Source of the DNA: Bacteroidota bacterium
GTDB lineage: Bacteria; Bacteroidota; Bacteroidia; Chitinophagales; Chitinophagaceae
Reading direction: 5' to 3'
Length of the DNA stretch: 64,000 nucleotides
Assembly: GCA_018266575.1 (NCBI GenBank)
Contig: JAFEAE010000023.1
Span: 620,001-684,000, forward strand
Numbering within the stretch: position 1 is the stretch's first letter; each line of letters starts with the position of its first letter. A program made the position numbers and the translations under genes. This document shows positions 17,563 to 24,601 of this stretch, piece by piece. The notes beneath the pieces are model-generated. The model did no database searches. It was not told the origin of the DNA and saw only the letters and a program-made list of their open reading frames with translations.

Positions 17563-17609
17563 ATCAAAATAATTTTTAGAAAAGTTAAGAAAGAAAAAAG
17601 ATATGCTTA

Positions 17610-18383
17610 TTAATTCACCAGTAATCTTCTGAATTCTGTTGAATCGCCACTAAACACATCAAAATCAACTTTGGTAACAATGCCATTCACATTTCCAGCT
17701 TCATTATGTTGCCAGAAATTCCAGTCGCGGTAAATACGTGGGCGTTCTTTTTGCAAATAATGCGCAACCCATAACGGGTATTTATCAAAATCGTCTTTGA
17801 GGTATTGCTTGTAAAACTCAACATTAGTATAAATTATCGGCGGCACGCCATAATAACCCTGCACGGTTTCAATCCATTCTTTCACACGCTGGCGCAATTT
17901 ATCTGCAGGCACGCCATAGGTTTGTTCAACGTCAAGTACCGGAGGAAGGTCCCCGGGTTCTATATTAACAGAGTTAATAAAATTTTCTGCCTGTGCTTTA
18001 CCGCTTTTTGTGGCAAGAAAAAAGTGATAGGCGCCGCGGATCAAGCCTGCATTTTTTGTTTTCCGCCAGTTGCGCTGAAAAAATGCATCTTCATTATCTA
18101 ATCCCTCTGTTGCTTTGATGAATACAAAACCGATGCCCACATTATTTACTTTCATATCTTTTACAGATCCCCAGTCAATAATGTTTTGATATTTTGAAAC
18201 ATCAATTCCGTGGATGGGGTAATTAACGGGGATATCTATCCCAAATTCATCGTAATGGACAAAATGTGCACGGCGTTCGAGGATCCAGTCGTACAATGCA
18301 AAACCAAGCATAATTAATGTTGCGCTGCAAAGAATGAACAGGATTATTTTCCAGACAATCTTTTTCTTTTTTTTCTTCGCCAT
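17610..18383 (-). CDS. GH25 lysozyme, membrane-anchored
   Basis: From the ATG at 18383 (MAKKKKKKIVWKI) the protein is 257 residues. A poly-Lys N-terminus and one TM helix (about 10-31) anchor it in the inner membrane with the enzyme outside. The GH25 muramidase fold shows HGIDVSKYQ (Asp61), FVFIKATEG, GAYHFF and the catalytic pair in PVLDVEQ (Asp151, Glu153), then WVAHY and WNFWQH. It cleaves N-acetylmuramic acid to GlcNAc links in peptidoglycan. An upstream in-frame ATG at 18401 falls inside the promoter box and is rejected. Confidence 0.92.
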   Translation of the reverse strand: MAKKKKKKIVWKIILFILCSATLIMLGFALYDWILERRAHFVHYDEFGIDIPVNYPIHGIDVSKYQNIIDWGSVKDMKVNNVGIGFVFIKATEGLDNEDAFFQRNWRKTKNAGLIRGAYHFFLATKSGKAQAENFINSVNIEPGDLPPVLDVEQTYGVPADKLRQRVKEWIETVQGYYGVPPIIYTNVEFYKQYLKDDFDKYPLWVAHYLQKERPRIYRDWNFWQHNEAGNVNGIVTKVDFDVFSGDSTEFRRLLVN

Positions 18384-18398
18384 AAGAGTTGTGCGGTG

Positions 18399-18406
18399 CA
18401 AATATA
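18399..18406 (-). promoter_or_regulatory. -7 box TATATTTG for the GH25 gene
   Basis: An exact TAnnTTTG match on the minus strand, 16 bases upstream of the chosen ATG at 18383. Its position rules out the longer start at 18401. Confidence 0.55.
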
Positions 18407-18549
18407 CTGTTTAGAAAAAAAGAAGATAGGAGTTGGAAGATGGAAGATTGTAACGTGAGAGGTATCGAATAGTAAAATAATGTTCAGAGGCAACGCCTTT
18501 GAGTAAAGCTTAGTAAAAATTTATTTTCTTTTACAATTTTCAAACTAAA

Positions 18550-18903
18550 TCATTTGAGTTCGTCGTCAGCGTTTACAGGCTCAATGTTATATGTTTCTCT
18601 CATAAAATTTTCTAACAAATCAATGAAAATTTTTATTTTCTCTTCATCGTTTAAATGCGGATATTTTTTTTCGAATGTTGAAGACCAGGAAATATTGCTG
18701 ATTTCAAGTCCAATTTCTTTTTTATTTACAAAGCGACTAAAATCCCAATTAATATGATGATTATTACATAATGACCACTTGTACATATAGCCATCAACAA
18801 AATATTGATATGCTAAAAAACGTTCGATTTTTCCAAAAACCATTGCTGGCCTATTTTTCAGAAAGTAAATTAAATTCCTGAACTCATTTAAATCTTTCTC
18901 CAT
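18550..18903 (-). CDS. Hypothetical protein, 117 aa
   Basis: A soluble acidic protein starts MEKDLNEFRNLIYFLKNR and ends EPVNADDELK. It contains FLAYQYFVDGYMYKWSL and INWDFSRFVNKKEIGLEI, a Trp/Phe-rich alpha/beta pattern reminiscent of small immunity-type or barstar-sized proteins. No family is recognised and no toxin gene lies next to it. Codon use and the lack of any competing frame support it as a real gene. It stands isolated, with about 150-260 bases of non-coding DNA on each side. Confidence 0.65.
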   Translation of the reverse strand: MEKDLNEFRNLIYFLKNRPAMVFGKIERFLAYQYFVDGYMYKWSLCNNHHINWDFSRFVNKKEIGLEISNISWSSTFEKKYPHLNDEEKIKIFIDLLENFMRETYNIEPVNADDELK

Positions 18904-19127
18904 TTACAAAGATTTAGAAAAGCAATCTATCATATTTAAACAATACAAAGAATTTTAAGTTGTTGGTTTGAAAACTAATAACTGCGAAATTTTTAAACTC
19001 CTAATTGTTTACCGCTCAATCATTCAAAGGAATTTCTTCAGCACACGCGTGCGCAACGATGCTTCATAGTAGCAATGCCGACGGCTATATAGAATTATCA
19101 TTTACCCATTATTGTATTATCCATCAT

Positions 19128-19156
19128 TTTGCTTCTGTTTGAAATTCGTAAGTTTG
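19128..19156 (+). promoter_or_regulatory. Promoter TTTG / TAAGTTTG, directly before the AraC ATG
   Basis: TTTG at 19128-19131 and an exact -7 box TAAGTTTG at 19149-19156 lie 21 bases apart start to start, close to the Bacteroidota -33/-7 spacing. The ATG follows after four bases (19161), so the transcript should start at or next to the ATG. Apart from this promoter I see nothing defined in 18904-19160. Confidence 0.65.
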
Positions 19157-19160
19157 CGAT

Positions 19161-20063
19161 ATGAAAAATATTGAGACTATTGAAGACATGTACAAACGGA
19201 AATTCGATTGGGTGCCGGATAATATCCGCAAAGAGATCGGGCATTTCAATGTGTTCCGTATGGAAGCTTTTACCGGTAGCACTACTCCAAAACCGATTCC
19301 ATATACACGAAGGGATTATTTTAAGATCACACTGAACTTTGGCAAAAGCAAAATATTATACGCCGACAAAGTGTTGAATATAGAGAAACAGGCATTGGTA
19401 TTTTCCAATCCATATATTCCGTACAAGTGGGAGCATACCTGCGGATCGAATGGCGGCTATTTCTGCATTTTCAACCAGCATTTTTTTCATCAGCATGGCA
19501 ACCTTGGCCAGTATTCTGTTTTTCAGCCAAACGGGATGCATGTGTTCGATCTTTCTGATGAACAGGCGAAGATGCTGGCAGCGCAATATGAACGCATGTT
19601 TGAAGAAATAAATTCTGACTATATTCACAAATATGATGTGTTGCGGACCATTGTTTTTGAATTGCTGCATTTTGCAATGAAGATGCAACCGAATGCAAAT
19701 TTTGAAACACAACATAAGAATGCATCCCAAAGAATCTCATCAATGTTCCTGGAATTGCTGGAGCGACAATTTCCAATCGACAACTCGCACCAGGATATGC
19801 ACCTGCGTTCCGCTTCTGATTTTGCAAGCCAGTTGAATGTGCATGTAAACCACCTGAACCGCGCAGTAAAAGAAACGACGAGTAAAACAACCACACAAAT
19901 TATTACCGACCGTATTTTACAGGAATCAAAAATCTTGTTGAAACACAGTGAGTGGAATATTTCCGAGATCGCCTATGCACTCGGCTTTACAGAGCCTACA
20001 CATTTTAATAATTTCTTCAAGAAAAATGTGCTGGTGAGCCCGACACAGTTCAGGAGTGTTTAA
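19161..20063 (+). CDS. AraC-family transcriptional regulator
   Basis: The 300-residue protein has an N-terminal cupin-like sensing domain (about 40-120, including ALVFSNPYIPYKWEH) and a C-terminal double helix-turn-helix of the AraC/XylS type (about 205-300). The latter shows DFASQLNVHVNHLNRAVKETT, ESKILLKHSEWNISEIAYALGF and EPTHFNNFFKKNVLVSPTQFR. It lies upstream of the aldo/keto reductase, ABM and cupin genes, all on the plus strand. Such AraC genes commonly regulate adjacent oxidoreductases, so this set is the likely target. It is separated from them by a 398-base repeat-filled gap. Confidence 0.9.
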   Translation: MKNIETIEDMYKRKFDWVPDNIRKEIGHFNVFRMEAFTGSTTPKPIPYTRRDYFKITLNFGKSKILYADKVLNIEKQALVFSNPYIPYKWEHTCGSNGGYFCIFNQHFFHQHGNLGQYSVFQPNGMHVFDLSDEQAKMLAAQYERMFEEINSDYIHKYDVLRTIVFELLHFAMKMQPNANFETQHKNASQRISSMFLELLERQFPIDNSHQDMHLRSASDFASQLNVHVNHLNRAVKETTSKTTTQIITDRILQESKILLKHSEWNISEIAYALGFTEPTHFNNFFKKNVLVSPTQFRSV

Positions 20064-20070
20064 ATTTCTT

Positions 20071-20353
20071 GCAACGGCGCGACGGCGCAACGTGAAGAAT
20101 TTCTATAAGAAGAACCTGGAAAATTTTCATTCAAAATCACTTTAAAAATTCATCGTCATTTCGAACGGAGCAAATAGCAACTTGCTTTATTCTGATTTTG
20201 CTGCGAAGGAAGAAATCTGTTGCTGTTTAGGAGATTTCACATCCCGCATAAATTTGTTTTATATGCAAGTTGTTGATGTGGGATTCGAAATGACGATGTG
20301 TTTCAGAATAATCTTCTATCTAAAAACTTTTCGTCGCGACGGCGCGACGTTGC
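20071..20353. repeat. Nested palindromic repeat element (CGTCATTTCGAA type)
   Basis: Inner arms CATCGTCATTTCGAA (20151-20165) and its exact reverse complement (20284-20298) enclose about 120 bases including GAAATCTG and GAGATTTCAC. Outer arms at 20071-20092 and 20332-20353 are GC-rich (ACGGCGCGACG-like) and agree at 18 of 22 positions when one is reverse-complemented. CGTCATTTCGA-type inverted repeats recur in many Bacteroidota genomes. This fills most of the gap between the AraC gene and the aldo/keto reductase. An 80-codon frame inside it (20182-20424) shows no protein-like features. Confidence 0.7.
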
Positions 20354-20427
20354 GTGATATTTTCCTATTGTTTGATTTTCGTAAGTACTTGTTTGCTTTT
20401 CGCTTGGTTGCGGCTATTGCATGATAG

Positions 20428-20435
20428 TAATTTTG
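20428..20435 (+). promoter_or_regulatory. -7 box TAATTTTG for the aldo/keto reductase operon
   Basis: An exact TAnnTTTG match 26 bases upstream of the ATG at 20462, with TTGG at about 20404-20407 at a fitting -33 distance. It would drive the aldo/keto reductase, ABM and cupin genes. Confidence 0.5.
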
Positions 20436-20461
20436 TTCCATCATTTTAAAAGAAATAAATC

Positions 20462-21460
20462 ATGGAAACAAAAATTCAAAAAAGAAAACTTGGTAACAGT
20501 GGACTTGAAGTTTCCGCAATAGGATTGGGTTGTATGGGAATGAGCTTTGCTTTTCCGCCATTTCCGGCAAAAAAAGAAATGATCTCGCTTTTGCATGCAG
20601 CTTATGAAAGAGGTATTACATTTTTTGATACGGCAGAAATGTATGGGCCATATACCAATGAAGAATTATTGGGCGAAGCATTGGCTCCATTCAGGAAAGA
20701 CGTTGTGATCGCTACAAAATTTGGTTTTAAGATCGTAGATGGAAGAATGGCCGGGGTAAACAGCCATCCTGATAATATCCGCAACGTTGCAGAAGAATCG
20801 TTGAAAAGGTTACGGACAGATGTGATTGACCTGTTTTATCAGCACCGAGTTGATCCGAATATCCCGATAGAAGATGTGGCAGGAACAGTAAAAGATTTAA
20901 TTGCCGAAGGAAAAGTAAGGCATTTCGGAATGTCGGAAGCCGGAGCAAATACAATCCGCCGTGCGCATGCCGTGCAACCTGTTGCCGCCTTGCAAAGCGA
21001 ATATTCATTGTGGACTAGAAAACCGGAAGAAGAAATTATTCCATTGCTTGAAGAATTAGGAATTGGTTTTGTTACGTTCAGCCCTTTAGGAAAAGGTTTT
21101 TTAACCGGCAAAATGAATGCAGATACAAAATTTGCAAGCAACGATTTTCGTAGTATGCTTCCGCGATTTACGCCTGAAGCATTGCAGGCAAATCAAATAT
21201 TGCTTGAGCTTCTTCAAAAAATTGCCGACAACAAAAACGCTACTTCCGCTCAAATCGCACTCGCATGGTTGCTCGCACAAAAACCATGGATCGTTCCGAT
21301 TCCAGGCACAACCAAACTGCATCGTTTGGAAGAAAATATCGGCGCTGCAAATATTGAATTAACTTCAGGGGAATCAGGCGAAATCAAATCCGCACTGGGT
21401 CAGATAAAAGTAACCGGCAACCGCTACACAGAAGAAATGGAAAAAACAACCGGTTTATAA
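20462..21460 (+). CDS. Aldo/keto reductase
   Basis: The 332-residue NADPH-dependent oxidoreductase reduces aldehydes and ketones. The catalytic tetrad is complete: Asp56 and Tyr61 in FFDTAEMYGPY, Lys86 in ATKFGF and His128 in LFYQHRVD. VPIPGTTKLHRLEENI near residue 280 is the cofactor-binding signature of the AKR13/yakC-like branch. No signal peptide, so it is cytosolic. It is first in a plus-strand set with an ABM protein and a cupin, downstream of an AraC regulator. The set looks like a detoxification unit for reactive carbonyls or quinones, which is inference. Confidence 0.93.
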   Translation: METKIQKRKLGNSGLEVSAIGLGCMGMSFAFPPFPAKKEMISLLHAAYERGITFFDTAEMYGPYTNEELLGEALAPFRKDVVIATKFGFKIVDGRMAGVNSHPDNIRNVAEESLKRLRTDVIDLFYQHRVDPNIPIEDVAGTVKDLIAEGKVRHFGMSEAGANTIRRAHAVQPVAALQSEYSLWTRKPEEEIIPLLEELGIGFVTFSPLGKGFLTGKMNADTKFASNDFRSMLPRFTPEALQANQILLELLQKIADNKNATSAQIALAWLLAQKPWIVPIPGTTKLHRLEENIGAANIELTSGESGEIKSALGQIKVTGNRYTEEMEKTTGL

Positions 21461-21505
21461 AAATTTATAACGTTAATAGGTATACGACGAAGTCAAATTT
21501 TAAAT

Positions 21506-21907
21506 ATGGGAACAAAAAGAGTTCAACGGGGTAAATTGCTTTTTCTAATTCCGTTTATTATGACAGTTCTGTCTTCACAAAATGCAATCGCACAAAACCA
21601 TTATATGCGCATTGCCAGGGTTGTAATTGATTCTGCGCAGTTGGAAAACTATAAAGCCGCGTTGAAAGAAGGAATGCATGCAGCAGTAAGTAAAGAACCC
21701 GGCGTACTTCGTTTATCTGCAGTATACGACAAAGAACATCCGACACATGTAACCGTTTTTGAAATTTATGCAAGTGAAGATGCATACAAATTGCACATTC
21801 AAACAGTGCATTTCAAAAAATATAAAGAGGCAGTAAAAAATATGGTAAAATCATTGGAGTTAACGGATGTACTTCCTATTGCGCTTGAATCGAAGACGAA
21901 AGAATAA
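21506..21907 (+). CDS. Exported antibiotic biosynthesis monooxygenase (ABM) domain protein
   Basis: The 133-residue protein has a signal peptide ending QNAIAQN and one ABM/YgiN-like ferredoxin fold: YMRIARVVIDSAQLENYKAAL, KEPGVLRLSAVYDKEHPTHVTVFEIYASEDAY and HIQTVHFKKYKEAVKNMV. Cofactor-free ABM enzymes oxidise quinols or aromatic polyketides. The HxxT and FK residues typical of the YgiN group are present. It follows the aldo/keto reductase by 45 bases and precedes the cupin by 29, consistent with one operon. Periplasmic location is unusual relative to cytosolic YgiN. Confidence 0.85.
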   Translation: MGTKRVQRGKLLFLIPFIMTVLSSQNAIAQNHYMRIARVVIDSAQLENYKAALKEGMHAAVSKEPGVLRLSAVYDKEHPTHVTVFEIYASEDAYKLHIQTVHFKKYKEAVKNMVKSLELTDVLPIALESKTKE

Positions 21908-21936
21908 AACAACATTTATTACTTAAAGGAATTATT

Positions 21937-22341
21937 ATGTCACAAAATACAGAAGCAATATTTCCGCACGGCGAAAAGGCTTCGCCTGATTATTTCTCGG
22001 GGACAACCTGGGTAAAAAGCCTGGTTACTGCAAACGATGGTTTCAATACCATTATCAGCAACGTGGTTTTTGAAGCGGGCGCAAGGAACAACTGGCACAC
22101 ACATCCCAATGGGCAAATATTAATTGTAACGGATGGTGTTGGTTACTACCAGGAAAAAGGTAAAGACATCCTGGTTATACAAAAAGGTGATGTTATAAAG
22201 ATTCCAGCAGATGTTATACATTGGCATGGCGCATCACACGATAGTTCACTCACGCATATCGTTATAAATCCAAATATTCAAAAAGGAATTGTGCAATGGA
22301 TGGATAGAGTTACCGATGAAGAATACAACCGTTTTAAATAA
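21937..22341 (+). CDS. Cupin domain protein
   Basis: The 134-residue single-domain cupin has both conserved motifs. Motif 1 is FEAGARNNWHTHPNGQILIVTDGVGYYQ (two His plus Gln, about residues 47-72); motif 2 is KGDVIKIPADVIHWHGA (about 87-103) with the last metal-binding His. This resembles the quercetin 2,3-dioxygenase-like/carboxymuconolactone-associated cupins that follow aldo/keto reductase genes. It probably binds a divalent metal. Substrate unknown. Last gene of the AraC-linked set. Confidence 0.88.
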   Translation: MSQNTEAIFPHGEKASPDYFSGTTWVKSLVTANDGFNTIISNVVFEAGARNNWHTHPNGQILIVTDGVGYYQEKGKDILVIQKGDVIKIPADVIHWHGASHDSSLTHIVINPNIQKGIVQWMDRVTDEEYNRFK

Positions 22342-22430
22342 AATCAGCAACTGCAAAATTTTGAGTAAATATTTAATTCACCGAATCCCTCACAGTTAAA
22401 AACTATTATTGCCATTCATCCAAAATAATT

Positions 22431-22446
22431 CAGACAAACTTGTCTG
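22431..22446. promoter_or_regulatory. TetR operator palindrome CAGACAA-AC-TTGTCTG
   Basis: This 7+2+7 palindrome carries the AGACAnnnnTGTCT core seen at operators of TetR/AcrR family repressors. It lies 20 bases upstream of the tetR ATG and directly against its -7 box, so bound repressor would block its own promoter. The downstream efflux genes are the likely other targets. Confidence 0.7.
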
Positions 22447-22453
22447 ACTGTTT

Positions 22454-22461
22454 TATTTTCG
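22454..22461 (+). promoter_or_regulatory. -7-like box TATTTTCG, four bases before the tetR ATG
   Basis: One mismatch from TAnnTTTG, with the same four-base distance to the ATG as at suhB and the AraC gene. Confidence 0.45.
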
Positions 22462-22465
22462 CACC

Positions 22466-23026
22466 ATGACTACGGCAGATACTTCTGTTCGCCGGCAGAT
22501 TATTAATACTGCGGACAGGTTATTTTACAAACAAGGATACAATCTCACCGGAATTAACCAGATCATTGAAGAGGCTGGTGTTGCCAAAGCAAGTTTATAC
22601 TATCATTTCCCTTCCAAAGAAGATCTTTGTGTTGCTTACCTGAAACTCCGCGGAGAAAAATGGTCGGCAATGCTTGCAAAATATATTGAAGGGGTATCAG
22701 ATCCCAGAGAGGCCATCATCAAGTGTTTCGAATGCCGGTCAAAATATTTATTGCAGAATGATTTCAGCGGTTGCAGTTATATACGCATCATTGCAGAAAT
22801 GCCTCAGCGCAGTGCAAAGATCAACCGCCAGGCAATTTTAAATAAAGAAAAACAGCGCCTGTTTTTTATTGAACAGGTAAGCAAGTTGAAAAAAAATTCC
22901 TCGACAGTTAACGATTTAGCCAATACCATATTTCTGTTGTTCGATGGCGCAACCGTGCAATGCCAGGTTTATCGCGAGCTTTCACCAATAGAAAATGCAT
23001 TGAAAGCATTGAAATTGATTTTATAG
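22466..23026 (+). CDS. TetR/AcrR-family transcriptional regulator
   Basis: The 186-residue repressor has an N-terminal helix-turn-helix (about 10-56) with RQIINTADRLFYKQGYNLTGINQ and AGVAKASLYYHFPSKEDL, the diagnostic TetR DNA-binding pattern. The C-terminal ligand domain (about 75-186) contains CFECRSKYLLQNDFSGCSYI, with Cys residues that could sense thiol-reactive compounds (inference). It sits at a palindromic operator and 91 bases upstream of a TolC/RND/adaptor operon on the same strand, the usual arrangement for a local repressor of drug efflux. Confidence 0.93.
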   Translation: MTTADTSVRRQIINTADRLFYKQGYNLTGINQIIEEAGVAKASLYYHFPSKEDLCVAYLKLRGEKWSAMLAKYIEGVSDPREAIIKCFECRSKYLLQNDFSGCSYIRIIAEMPQRSAKINRQAILNKEKQRLFFIEQVSKLKKNSSTVNDLANTIFLLFDGATVQCQVYRELSPIENALKALKLIL

Positions 23027-23117
23027 TTTTTTGAAAAATGCCCTTAACAGGTCAACTATTATAATATTCAGAAGCATGGCTTTTGCAAAAAAGCTATAGC
23101 AGGCTTTTAAATAATTC

Positions 23118-24524
23118 ATGATGAAAGTATTTTTTTCACAGGCAATTCTTTCTATTGTTGCTGTTTTATTTTTGCAAATTGTATATGCACAACAGCATCA
23201 GCTAACGTTGTCCGATGCTATTCGGACAGGATTGAATAATTATCAGAGTATCCAGGCAAAACGCAATTATGTAAATGCCTCTGCAGCAATTGTGCAAAAC
23301 GCAAAAAACCAGTACCTGCCTGATGTTACAGCATCTATTCAGCAAGCTTACGGAACCATCAACGGACAATTTGGTGTATACAGTGCAATGGCTGGGGCAA
23401 GTACCGTAGCTTCATCCGGGCTTACCAATGCAACACAAAACTGGACGGCTGCTTTTGGTTCCATTTATCTTATTAATACAAACTGGGAATTTGTTTCCTT
23501 CGGAAGATTGCATTCAAAAATTGATATTGCGAGCAAACAATTATTACTCGACTCTGCAAATCTTACGCAGGAAAAATTTGTGCAGAGTGTGAAGATCGCT
23601 GGTGCGTATTTAAATTTGCTCATCGCTCAGCGTTTTGTGCAAAATGCACAGGCAAATGTTGACCGCGCCGGTTTTGTTCAGCAAACGGTTATTGCAAGAA
23701 CAAAATCAGGATTAAATCCCGGCGTTGATTCTTCCATTGCAAATTCTGATCTATCCGCCGCAAAATTAGTGTTGATACAATCGATCAATACAGAGCAACA
23801 ACAGCGCAATCAATTATGCCAGCTCATTAATATTGTTCCTGATGTTTTGACCCTTGATACAGCTTATTTTTTTAATCAGCCTAATCAATACAATACCAGT
23901 TTTGCGGTGGATAGCAACCCCCAGGTATTGTTTTATAAAAGCCGCATCAATCAAAGTTTGTCTGCAGAAAAATATTTACAAAAAAGTATTAATCCAGGGG
24001 TGAATTTGTTCGGAAGTTTCCAGGGAAAAGGCTCCGGTTTTGATTATGATTATTCAGCAGTCACCAATGCGAATTATTCCAAAAATTATTTTGATGGAAT
24101 AAATCCTTCCCGCTACAATTACCTTGTTGGCTTAGGTATTTCCTGGAATATCGTGAGCTTGGCAAAAATTAAGCAACAGGTAAAAGCGCAACAATTTGTT
24201 ACGGCAGCATATCAAAATGAATATGACCTTGTGAACACGCAATTGAAAGATCAGTTGTTGTTAAGCGACCAGCAAATTGAAAACAGTATCAAAAGCATTA
24301 AAGAAGTCCCGTTTGAATACAAGGCAGCATCGGATGCATATCTGCAAAAAACAGTCCTGTATAAAAACGGGTTGGCGAATATTGTTGATGTACAACAGGC
24401 ATTATACAATCTCAATCGTGCAGAAACCGACAGGAGTGTTGCATACATCAACATCTGGCAGGCTTTGTTGCTAAAGTCTGCAGCATCGGGTGATTTTGAT
24501 TTATTTATGAAACAAGTGAAATAG
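23118..24524 (+). CDS. TolC-family outer membrane efflux protein
   Basis: The 468-residue protein has a signal peptide ending IVYAQQ and two outer-membrane-efflux repeats (about 40-225 and 260-455): LTLSDAIRTGLNNYQSIQAKR and the mirrored AYLQKTVLYKNGLANIVDVQQALYNLNRAETD. These form the helical periplasmic tunnel and outer-membrane barrel. The N-terminal half has the conserved TQNWTAAFGSIYLINTNWE insert of Bacteroidota OMFs. It is the first gene after tetR and, with the RND pump and adaptor below, makes a tripartite exporter. ATG at 23121 (MKVFFSQ) is an alternative start. Confidence 0.92.
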   Translation: MMKVFFSQAILSIVAVLFLQIVYAQQHQLTLSDAIRTGLNNYQSIQAKRNYVNASAAIVQNAKNQYLPDVTASIQQAYGTINGQFGVYSAMAGASTVASSGLTNATQNWTAAFGSIYLINTNWEFVSFGRLHSKIDIASKQLLLDSANLTQEKFVQSVKIAGAYLNLLIAQRFVQNAQANVDRAGFVQQTVIARTKSGLNPGVDSSIANSDLSAAKLVLIQSINTEQQQRNQLCQLINIVPDVLTLDTAYFFNQPNQYNTSFAVDSNPQVLFYKSRINQSLSAEKYLQKSINPGVNLFGSFQGKGSGFDYDYSAVTNANYSKNYFDGINPSRYNYLVGLGISWNIVSLAKIKQQVKAQQFVTAAYQNEYDLVNTQLKDQLLLSDQQIENSIKSIKEVPFEYKAASDAYLQKTVLYKNGLANIVDVQQALYNLNRAETDRSVAYINIWQALLLKSAASGDFDLFMKQVK

Positions 24525-24525
24525 G

Positions 24526-24591
24526 CAATGGTGAAAGGTCAATGGTGAATAGTGCATTATTATTTCACCATTGACCACTGACCATTCACAA
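24526..24591. repeat. Hairpin repeat of the GGTCAATGGTGAA family
   Basis: GGTCAATGGTGAA (24537-24549) and its exact reverse complement (24564-24576) form a 13-bp stem with a 14-base loop. Partial further copies lie on both sides. It occupies the whole gap between the tolC-family and RND genes and does not end in a T-tract, so it could be an intra-operon attenuator or mRNA-stability element as well as a repeat. Confidence 0.75.
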
Positions 24592-24601
24592 AAAAAATAT
24601 T

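Noticed and set aside
20182..20424. 80-codon plus-strand frame
   Set aside because: It lies inside the palindromic repeat element, starts within it and runs over the aldo/keto reductase promoter region. Cys-rich and without family similarity.
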